The translations under genes and the position numbers were made by a program. A stretch of 9,721 nucleotides of DNA. Source: JBFLXN01 sp040755715 [NCBI: Candidatus Edwardsbacteria bacterium] (GTDB lineage: Bacteria > Edwardsbacteria > AC1 > JBFLXN01). The stretch is taken from the NCBI GenBank assembly GCA_040755715.1, contig JBFLXN010000106.1, forward strand, positions 1 to 9,721, read 5' to 3'. The notes beneath the pieces were generated by a model. That model worked only from the letters and a program-made list of their open reading frames with translations, made no database searches and had not been told where the DNA came from. This document shows, piece by piece, positions 1-4,577 of this stretch (its first letter is position 1; each line of letters begins with the position of its first letter).

Positions 1-50
1 AATAATTTTCGCTCATTTGGTTTTAATTTAACTTGATTTTTTATTTTCAA
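1..50 (-). CDS. 5' end of an unidentified gene running off the left edge
   Basis: Sixteen codons, reading (L/M)KIKNQVKLKPNERKL, are open from a TTG at 50-48 to the window edge. The TTG is chosen because a strong Shine-Dalgarno GGAGG (63-59) lies 8 nt upstream and a near-consensus promoter lies just behind it. An alternative ATG at 16-14 in another frame (MSENY) has no Shine-Dalgarno. The product is not recognisable from so few residues. Confidence 0.45.
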   Translation of the reverse strand, partial: MKIKNQVKLKPNERKL

Positions 51-52
51 GT

Positions 53-78
53 ATACCACCTCCTTTTGGAGGTAGTAT
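53..78. repeat. 11-bp palindrome across the -10 and Shine-Dalgarno, possible operator
   Basis: Arms 53-63 and 68-78 pair over 11 positions with one mismatch (57/74, a G:U in minus-strand RNA) around a TTTT/AAAA loop. The right arm covers most of the -10 element and the left arm contains the GGAGG ribosome-binding site. Because the predicted transcript starts in the loop, the palindrome would act as DNA (a repressor site) rather than as an RNA hairpin. No T-run follows on either strand, so a terminator is unlikely. Confidence 0.4.
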
Positions 79-102
79 ATCATAAATAATTTAATTTGTC
101 AA
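74..102 (-). promoter_or_regulatory. sigma70-type promoter with consensus -35
   Basis: On the minus strand TTGACA (102-97) is followed by a 17-bp spacer and TATACT (79-74). This is a perfect -35 and a five-of-six -10 at optimal spacing. Transcription would start near 67-66 and leave a leader of only about 17 nt before the TTG start at 50. It begins 10 nt past the stop of the upstream ORF, so the next gene has its own promoter. Confidence 0.7.
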
Positions 103-111
103 GAACTTATG

Positions 112-1020
112 TCATAAAGCACTAGCGGATTTCCCCTTTTTTACACTGGCAAATGGAGGAGTTATTGAAATCCCAAAAGGTGGAGGCTCCGTCGTGAAGG
201 AAAAGGTATAGGCCTGCTCCATATTTTTCTTACAGGTCTTACTTCTCGCTCCAGTGCCTACACTAACCTGATACTCATGACAATAGTCCAAGCCACCTGA
301 AGGGGTAAGCACGATTGTCTTCTCACCACTCCAACTCGTTGTATAGGCAAAGGAACAAGTCAATGCCCCTTCTACAGAAGCCATATCCATATCCGTGCTA
401 AAAGTGATAGTAACTTTTGTATCAATAGAGGCGCCTGCCTCAGCAGAAACAACAGAAGGAGGGCTAAAATAACTCGCATTCGGTTCATCCGTCACTTCTA
501 CATATTTTTGATGCTCTCTTGCCCACGCCTCATTCATACCAGCTCCTATAGCCAGCAATTCTATCTTCAGTTTATCACCGCTCACATCCTCACAAGAATC
601 TGCACTATTTGAAACCACCAGTTCGGTAGTAGCAGAACCGCCTCCCTCAATATGAAAACTTGTCTGGGAAAGTGAATACCTCAAAAAGTTTGAATACTGA
701 ATTATTTTCTCGGAAATGGTAAAGTCTTCTGCCCGAGGGCAACCATTGGTAATAGTAACTGTATGTCTGAGTTCACCCTTTGGTGCAACCGTCCCTCCTG
801 CTGGTGATACGGAGATTTCGTATGTAGGCTCCTGGGTAGTGAAGGAGAAGGTATAGTTACCGCCTGCTGTGCCGTCTGCATCACCATGAACTTTTGACAT
901 TATCTTTGAAGTTGCTTTGCGGCAACTGATAATTCTGATATTTTCCTCTCGCTCTGTATGAATGACAATCAAAATTCGTCCTTTTGAAGAACTGCCAATA
1001 TTTAATGTAGCATTGTTCAC
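112..1020 (-). CDS. chimeric ORF: BrnT-like remnant joined to Ig-like (SbsA/Big_5-type) surface-protein repeats
   Basis: A 302-aa ORF from a GTG start with poor Shine-Dalgarno. Residues 8-39 match the C-terminal part of BrnT toxins (see the separate entry). From about residue 42 it becomes a cell-surface Ig-like protein. The end of one domain (YTFSFTT, 56-62) is followed by a beta-rich, Cys-containing module (66-180), then a full SbsA/Big_5-type Ig-like domain (185-277) with FSTDMDMASV and a second YTFSFTT at 271-277. It stops abruptly at residue 302, a few residues into what should be the next module. The two YTFSFTT copies are 215 residues apart, so the ORF spans about one period of a larger tandem-repeat protein cut at both ends. 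There is no signal peptide. It is probably a non-functional fusion of gene fragments. An internal ATG at 900-898 lacks a ribosome-binding site. Confidence 0.6.
   Translation of the reverse strand: MNNATLNIGSSSKGRILIVIHTEREENIRIISCRKATSKIMSKVHGDADGTAGGNYTFSFTTQEPTYEISVSPAGGTVAPKGELRHTVTITNGCPRAEDFTISEKIIQYSNFLRYSLSQTSFHIEGGGSATTELVVSNSADSCEDVSGDKLKIELLAIGAGMNEAWAREHQKYVEVTDEPNASYFSPPSVVSAEAGASIDTKVTITFSTDMDMASVEGALTCSFAYTTSWSGEKTIVLTPSGGLDYCHEYQVSVGTGARSKTCKKNMEQAYTFSFTTEPPPFGISITPPFASVKKGKSASAL
904..999 (-). pseudogene. brnT: BrnT (DUF497) toxin C-terminal remnant
   Basis: Residues 8-39 of the chimeric ORF read IGSSSKGRILIVIHT followed by EREENIRIISCRKATSK. This is the hallmark BrnT pattern (G.S.KGR.L.V.HT...IRIISARKAT.KE). 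The N-terminal FEWD...KH part is not found in any upstream frame that I checked, and a TGA at 1059-1057 closes the frame just upstream. The usual Glu-rich C-terminal helix after KATSKE is replaced at I40-M41 by Ig-like sequence. No BrnA antitoxin gene follows. The family match is from memory of the motif, not from a search. Confidence 0.6.
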
Positions 1021-1098
1021 TCTCGGAATAAAGTCTCTTTCAAAAATTTCAATTTCTCACCTAAAGGATTAAGGGCCGATTATATCTCTCTTTTTTAT

Positions 1099-1377
1099 CT
1101 ATTTTATAGGTAAGACCTCAATCTTAGTGAGGTACGGTCTCTTGCCTTCTAAACATTGCTTGAAGAAAAGCAAATCCTCTTCAGCGGTATCCCACCTTTC
1201 ATCCTCATCGTGTAATCCCGCAAGTGCTGTAATAGCATCCTCAAGTAGCATCTCATCTACATTGAATACTTGCTTAGTTAAAACACTAATTGCCCAAGTA
1301 GAAACTTCTTCCTTACTTAAAAGACCCTCTAAATAAGCATTTATTTTTTGTATAACCTCCTGTTTGCTTATCTTCAT
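1099..1377 (-). CDS. unknown 92-aa acidic helical protein, possibly an immunity or antitoxin partner
   Basis: I do not recognise the function. The 92-aa product is acidic in its middle (DEMLLED, HDEDERWDTAEEDL) and predicted mostly helical, with no signal peptide or membrane segment. An initial KQEVIQKINAYLEGLLSKEEVSTWA stretch looks like a small helical bundle. The start has a strong ribosome site, GGAAAGGAG, 8-9 nt before the ATG, which overlaps the last codons of the gene upstream. It starts 6 nt after that gene's stop, so the two are co-transcribed and probably act together. Small acidic helical proteins beside a basic partner are often immunity proteins; that role is a guess. Confidence 0.7.
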   Translation of the reverse strand: MKISKQEVIQKINAYLEGLLSKEEVSTWAISVLTKQVFNVDEMLLEDAITALAGLHDEDERWDTAEEDLLFFKQCLEGKRPYLTKIEVLPIK

Positions 1378-1383
1378 ATTTGG

Positions 1384-1662
1384 TTACTCCTTTCCTGAAA
1401 TTTCGGAGAAAATATTTAAAGGAAATACCTTTTGATAACTTGGATTTCGACTACCAGGTTCCTCGTGTGGACCATGGACAACTTGACCCTTAGAATTATA
1501 GACAAGATGATAAACCACCAGTGTATGCCCCTCTCCATCTTTAACCTTCACGATGAGATTGACATCCTTATTTTGTCTCAGAGCCCTATCTATTTCAGTT
1601 ACAGTTCCATCCAAATTATCAATGATCTTTTTAGGATAACGGTAGATTGTAGGATTTGACAT
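1384..1662 (-). CDS. unknown 92-aa protein with beta-rich core, possible orphan toxin-type domain
   Basis: I do not recognise this protein with certainty. Near its N-terminus is IYRYPKKIIDNLDGTVTEID, then a likely beta-hairpin core with VNLIVKVKDGEGHTLVVYH and VYNSKGQVVHGPHEEPGSR. The GQ(V)VHGPH stretch with conserved-looking His, Asn and Arg resembles the C-terminal ends of polymorphic toxins. However, there is no secretion region or toxin trunk, and no catalytic set can be assigned. It lies 34 nt after the HEAT-repeat gene and 6 nt before an acidic 92-aa gene, in one apparent operon. The ribosome site (AGAGAG about 12 nt upstream) is weak, so translation may depend on the upstream gene. Confidence 0.65.
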   Translation of the reverse strand: MSNPTIYRYPKKIIDNLDGTVTEIDRALRQNKDVNLIVKVKDGEGHTLVVYHLVYNSKGQVVHGPHEEPGSRNPSYQKVFPLNIFSEISGKE

Positions 1663-1696
1663 CAGTGTATAATGCTCTCTTTAATCAACTATCTTA

Positions 1697-2557
1697 TCAT
1701 TTTTCCTCTTCCTTAATCTTTCCCATCTCCACGAGTTTCTGCAGAACCTTTGTAGCAGAATAACTGCCAGCAACTTCTTCGCCCTTGGCTACTTCTTTTA
1801 AAATTGCGACTGCCTGATTATTTGACCGCTCAATTACCATCCTCCCTAACTCCTGTGCTGCCCATTGATTTACCTCAAACTGTTCATCACTTAAAGTCTC
1901 TTTTAGAAATCCCAACTTTTCAGCTTCAGATAGTCCCACCGCCTCAATTCTTTTAATCGCTAATTTAGAATGAATCTTTGTCCAAACATTTTTGCTCTTA
2001 AGATTTTCTTTAAGAGCAGAAATCACACTCTTATCCCCAATTGCCTCCAAAGCCTCAACTGCCAATAATTTCGCCGTCACATCTTTTCCCTTAATCGTCT
2101 CCAGCGCCAGTTCTTTGCCGGATTTATCCCCCAATTTTGCTAAAGCCCAAACTGCCCGCATCCGCACATTACCCGATTTATCTTTTAGCGCTTCTTTTAA
2201 CTTAGGTATCGCTGTTTCATCCCCTAAATTCCCCAGAGCAATCGCTGAGGCCTCACGACAAAACTTATTTCCGTCTTTGAGTAGATATTCTTCTAATTCT
2301 ACCTTTGCTTCTGCTGCTTTTAGGCGACCTAAAAGAACAATACAAGAAACTCGCATCTCTTCAGATTGATTTTTATTTTTCGCTACTTCTCTAAGGTCTG
2401 GGATGGCTGAAGAGCCTAATCTTTCTATCTCTGCAATCGCTTGTTGTCGGGTCTCTTGTTTAGCAAGTCTACCTATGACATCTCTTGCGTTTTCGGCAAA
2501 ACTTTGCGAGGTGAACAAAAATAAAGATATCATAAAAAGATTTAGATATCGCTTCAT
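1697..2557 (-). CDS. secreted HEAT-repeat (PBS-lyase-like) protein
   Basis: A 286-aa product from the ATG at 2557. This start is preferred over an in-frame ATG 24 nt upstream because AGGAG (2569-2565) sits 7 nt before it and it opens a clean signal peptide (MKRYLNLF..., cleavage after SQSFA, about residue 21). The mature part is a run of HEAT or PBS-lyase-type helical repeats of about 30 residues, with recurring signatures such as ASAIALGNLGDETAIPKLKEAL, RAVWALAKLGDKSG and LAVEALEAIGDKSVISALKENL. Such repeats form an alpha-solenoid that binds other proteins. With a signal peptide it would act in the periplasm or outside the cell. It is first in a group of three same-strand genes (gaps 34 and 6 nt). 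The binding partner is unknown. Confidence 0.85.
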   Translation of the reverse strand: MKRYLNLFMISLFLFTSQSFAENARDVIGRLAKQETRQQAIAEIERLGSSAIPDLREVAKNKNQSEEMRVSCIVLLGRLKAAEAKVELEEYLLKDGNKFCREASAIALGNLGDETAIPKLKEALKDKSGNVRMRAVWALAKLGDKSGKELALETIKGKDVTAKLLAVEALEAIGDKSVISALKENLKSKNVWTKIHSKLAIKRIEAVGLSEAEKLGFLKETLSDEQFEVNQWAAQELGRMVIERSNNQAVAILKEVAKGEEVAGSYSATKVLQKLVEMGKIKEEEK

Positions 2558-2564
2558 TTTGAAT

Positions 2565-2569
2565 CTCCT
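2565..2569 (-). promoter_or_regulatory. Shine-Dalgarno that fixes the HEAT-protein start
   Basis: AGGAG on the minus strand ends 7 nt before the ATG at 2557. The longer reading, starting at 2581, would begin inside a palindromic repeat and has no comparable ribosome site. Confidence 0.7.
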
Positions 2570-2576
2570 ATTATTT

Positions 2577-2643
2577 GCCACAGACTTTACGGAAATGCAG
2601 AAAAATTTATTTTTTTATCCGTGCGTTCCGTATTATCCATGGC
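2577..2643. repeat. degenerate palindromic repeat, copy 1 (ccacaga...ccatgg family)
   Basis: The left part begins GCCACAGACTTTACGGAAAT and the right part reads ATCCGTGCGTTCCGTATTAT then CCATGGC. The two are imperfect inverted copies of each other. The right arm resembles that of the palindrome at 3134-3195 (shared pattern ATCCGT, TCCGT, ATCCATGG). It lies immediately upstream of the HEAT gene's ribosome site, so it would form part of that gene's leader if transcription begins further upstream. Confidence 0.5.
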
Positions 2644-2655
2644 TGTTTTTGTGGG

Positions 2656-2826
2656 CTATTCAAAGAAAAGTCCCAAAAGTCCAGTAGTTTTTTCCACTCC
2701 CAGCTGCTTCTCAGGAAGGTCCTTGATATGTCCCCTTGAGGAGGCTACTTGAAAGTCATTCCCCAAGAATTTATTAATCGTCTTTGCTTTAGCTGGCGAT
2801 TCTACAATTACAAGATTCTCGGTCAT
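2656..2826 (-). pseudogene. topA: severed N-terminus of DNA topoisomerase I
   Basis: A 56-codon frame from an ATG at 2826 begins [20 protein letters not shown] and continues through [14 protein letters not shown]. This is the start of the TOPRIM domain of bacterial type IA topoisomerase, including the catalytic Glu (E9) and the neighbouring Lys of [10 protein letters not shown]. The match stops at about residue 45 (near 2692). The following codons, [10 protein letters not shown], are unrelated and end at TAG. Full-length TopA exceeds 600 residues, so the strand-passage, Tyr and zinc-finger regions are all absent. A weak ribosome site (GGGGTAAGAA) precedes the ATG. It cannot be an active topoisomerase and is read as a fragment left by recombination or insertion. 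The cell must have an intact copy elsewhere. Confidence 0.85.
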
Positions 2827-2850
2827 TTCTTACCCCTTATTTTTGTGAAA

Positions 2851-3124
2851 CTAGTGCTATGTCGCATTAATTTTTGACAGGATGAGGCCTTTATTTTTAG
2901 GAAATAAGTTGTTTTTTAATAGCCCCGACCTTTAGGTCGGGGTTGAAAGAGACCCACTCCCCCCTTGTTTCCCCCTCTCCCCGACTTTGTCGGGGAGAGG
3001 GGGACAGAAGGGGGTGAGGGTTTTAGTTTTCCCCGACAAAAATGTCGGGGCTACTCATATTTCGACCTTAGGTCTTTTTTTCTTGACACCCTGATTGTCA
3101 AATATTTATGCGACAGACCACTAG
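2851..3124. mobile_element. MITE-like element with 29-bp terminal inverted repeats
   Basis: The left end (2851-2879, starting CTAGTGCTATGTCGCATTAA) and the right end (3096-3124, finishing ATGCGACAGACCACTAG) are inverted copies, 25 of 29 positions identical. The 274-bp interior encodes no credible protein and is filled with GC-rich hairpins. Both outer ends are CTAG, which is palindromic and could be either part of the repeat or a 4-bp target duplication. A transposase must be supplied in trans. It lies 24 bp upstream of the truncated topA fragment. The transposon family cannot be assigned from the sequence alone. Confidence 0.7.
2920..3053. repeat. nested CCCCGAC hairpin cluster inside the MITE-like element
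   Basis: Three hairpins share a CCCCGAC core: 2923-2942 (9-bp stem), 2971-3003 (15-bp perfect stem, TTT loop) and 3031-3050 (8-bp stem, AAAA loop). The cluster is itself bounded by an inverted repeat, TAGCCCCGAC (2920-2929) and GTCGGGGCTA (3044-3053). The C-rich and G-rich tracts flanking the middle stem also pair imperfectly. This looks like a second palindromic repeat lodged within the first element. Confidence 0.75.
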
Positions 3125-3133
3125 AACATATGG

Positions 3134-3195
3134 AACCACAGATTACACAGATTAACACGGATTTCAAATCCGTCTAATCCGTTTAATCCATGGTT
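3134..3195. repeat. palindromic repeat, copy 2 (aaccacagattacacag family)
   Basis: AACCACAGATTACACAGATT at the left pairs with AATCCGTTTAATCCATGGTT at the right, giving two imperfect arms of about 30 nt that meet with almost no loop. Inside each arm the motif GATTA recurs about every 9-11 nt, so the repeat is both tandem and inverted. It abuts the MITE-like element 9 nt to its left. The remainder of the gap, 3196-3288, shows nothing I can assign. Confidence 0.7.
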
Positions 3196-3288
3196 AAAAA
3201 ATTATTGAATTTCCGATACGGCAAGATACCGCTGCTCGCAGGCTTATACTATTGTGCCACAAGACTTTGAGCCAGAATTTAATAAAGT

Positions 3289-3765
3289 TCAGTTAATGAA
3301 TAGAATGAATAGGTAAATAAGAACCATAAAGTATATTAAAGCTATCCAAGAGATAACCCTATTAATTTTTGTAAAGTAGATTTTCTTTATTCCTTCTTGC
3401 TTCAGTTTGTTCTTTAGTTCTTCATACCTGTTTCCAAATCTTGTATAGTAAGATAGCAGTTCTTTCTGAGTCTCATCCTTGCAAATTTCGTTAATTTGTT
3501 TCTCAATTTCTTTGCACCGCAATTCACCTGCCGCCTTCATTTTGTCAAAAACGAAGTTAAAGCAAACTGCCGCAAGTCCTATTAGAAACGCTACCACGAT
3601 ACCAATCCATAAGGGAAGTGCTATATTATTTCTCAGAAATAGTTGAAGAACACCGATACTCAAAGTAAAGAGAAAAGTTACCAGAAGATACCGGACATTA
3701 CTATAGTGTTTAACCGGGTCGCTAGTTATTTTGTATTCTTCTAATAGAATTTCTACTTTGTCCAC
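3289..3765 (-). CDS. three-TM membrane protein of unknown function, third gene of the mntA-hepT group
   Basis: I do not recognise a family. The 158-aa product starts at a GTG that overlaps the 3' end of hepT by 13 nt. Visible layout: a short cytosolic N-terminus; two hydrophobic helices close together (about 24-44 and 49-73); a soluble, charged and probably coiled helical region (about 75-130, KEIEKQINEICKDETQKELL and ELKNKLKQEG); and a third membrane helix at 136-157 running nearly to the C-terminus. Two close TM helices plus a helical cytosolic part recall the SLATT-type membrane effectors of nucleotide-linked conflict systems, but no motif confirms this. The overlap implies translational coupling to hepT, so a joint role with the toxin-antitoxin pair is plausible. 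Confidence 0.75.
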   Translation of the reverse strand: MDKVEILLEEYKITSDPVKHYSNVRYLLVTFLFTLSIGVLQLFLRNNIALPLWIGIVVAFLIGLAAVCFNFVFDKMKAAGELRCKEIEKQINEICKDETQKELLSYYTRFGNRYEELKNKLKQEGIKKIYFTKINRVISWIALIYFMVLIYLFILFIN

Positions 3766-4202
3766 CTTTTCCCGCTCTGCAAAAATTTTCTTGTTTGTTC
3801 AGCCAATTTTTTAAAACTCTTCCATCCCTCTGAGAGAAAATTTCTCATATTTTGCCATCTAATATCTAAATATTCATGCGCCAGAATATTTCTCAGTTTA
3901 ACCCACTTTGCCAAGTCCGACGATAACTTATGATTCAGGAAATCTGCGGCTAAGAGTTTAAGAAAATATTCTCTATAGGTATCAGGAATACCAATGTTTT
4001 TCATTATCAAAATAATCTTGGCAATGTCTAAGCCTGCATTGACAATATTTTCTACTGTCCGCTCAAGACTTTTTCTTTTTTGCTTATCCCTTTCAAATAT
4101 AGGGTAATCTATGTTGAAGAAAGTTTCTAAATCCAAAAGTTCTTCTTCAAGAAAATTCAAGATTTTTAGAAGCCGTTCTCTTTCAGTATCATTTATTCGC
4201 AT
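3753..4202 (-). CDS. hepT: HEPN-domain toxin HepT-like (DUF86) ribonuclease
   Basis: A 149-aa all-helical protein of the HEPN/DUF86 family. The catalytic Rx4HxY motif is intact as RNILAHEY: R104, H109 and Y111. In studied HepT toxins the Arg and His form the RNA-cutting site across the dimer, and the Tyr is the residue that the partner nucleotidyltransferase modifies with AMP. The N-terminal helices and the conserved central segment (ERTVENIVNAGLDIAK, 47-62) fit the family. Its start overlaps the end of mntA by 14 nt and its end overlaps the three-TM gene by 13 nt. The order (antitoxin first, toxin second) matches known HepT-MntA modules. It appears intact. Confidence 0.88.
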   Translation of the reverse strand: MRINDTERERLLKILNFLEEELLDLETFFNIDYPIFERDKQKRKSLERTVENIVNAGLDIAKIILIMKNIGIPDTYREYFLKLLAADFLNHKLSSDLAKWVKLRNILAHEYLDIRWQNMRNFLSEGWKSFKKLAEQTRKFLQSGKRWTK

Positions 4203-4575
4203 GTCTTCTCTTCAATTTGAGTTCCAAGGCATCTAAAGTGAAAGTACGAAAATCCTCAGCTTCACCTGATAATTTAAGAAGATAATCTATAAAAAATTTT
4301 CTGTCTTTTATCTTTAGAGGAATTCCAGTCCTGACTGCGTCCCAAGCGATAATAGGAGAGGCTCTATTCAAAATTAAAAGGTCTACATTTCTTTTTAATA
4401 GGACTTCAAGTTTTGTCCAAATTTCATCAGCATCTCTTTCCTTATTAAGATATACGGCAATATCAGTGTCAGAGAGAAGACCATAATTTCCTTTGACATA
4501 ACTTCCAAATAAAAAACTTAATCTCACACCTTGTTCACGCCTAAAAAAGTCTTTCAATTTGTTCTCTATGCCCAT
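4189..4575 (-). CDS. mntA: MNT-type nucleotidyltransferase antitoxin MntA
   Basis: A 128-aa minimal nucleotidyltransferase. The GS-x10-DxD signature is exact: G24 and S25, then D36 and D38 (LFGSYVKGNYGLLSDTDIAV). A third acidic residue at D65 (RNVDLLIL) completes the metal-binding triad. In characterised systems this enzyme transfers AMP to the Tyr of the HepT Rx4HxY motif and so disarms the toxin. AGGG lies 8 nt upstream of the ATG. The ATG follows the stop of the MrpD-like gene by only 2 nt, and that stop overlaps the spacer after the Shine-Dalgarno, so expression is likely coupled to the antiporter gene. It looks functional. Confidence 0.9.
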   Translation of the reverse strand: MGIENKLKDFFRREQGVRLSFLFGSYVKGNYGLLSDTDIAVYLNKERDADEIWTKLEVLLKRNVDLLILNRASPIIAWDAVRTGIPLKIKDRKFFIDYLLKLSGEAEDFRTFTLDALELKLKRRHANK

Positions 4576-4577
4576 AT

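Noticed and set aside
1992-2369. Plus-strand 125-codon frame
   Set aside because: Ser/Ala/Leu-rich antisense shadow of the HEAT-repeat gene.
2558-2581. Longer start for the HEAT protein, 8 residues upstream
   Set aside because: It has no ribosome site and adds charged residues ahead of a clean signal peptide.
3064-3081. GACC-TTA-GGTC followed by seven T, terminator-like on the plus strand
   Set aside because: The stem is only 4 bp, no plus-strand gene precedes it, and it lies inside the MITE-like element.
3083-3110. TTGACA on the plus strand as a promoter -35
   Set aside because: It belongs to the inverted repeat TTGACA/TGTCAA at the element's end and no -10 lies at acceptable spacing, nor a gene downstream.
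3209-3316. Plus-strand open stretch of 35 codons ending QDFEPEFNKVQLMNRMNR
   Set aside because: It looks somewhat protein-like, but has no start, no known family and overlaps the end of the three-TM gene; chance cannot be excluded.
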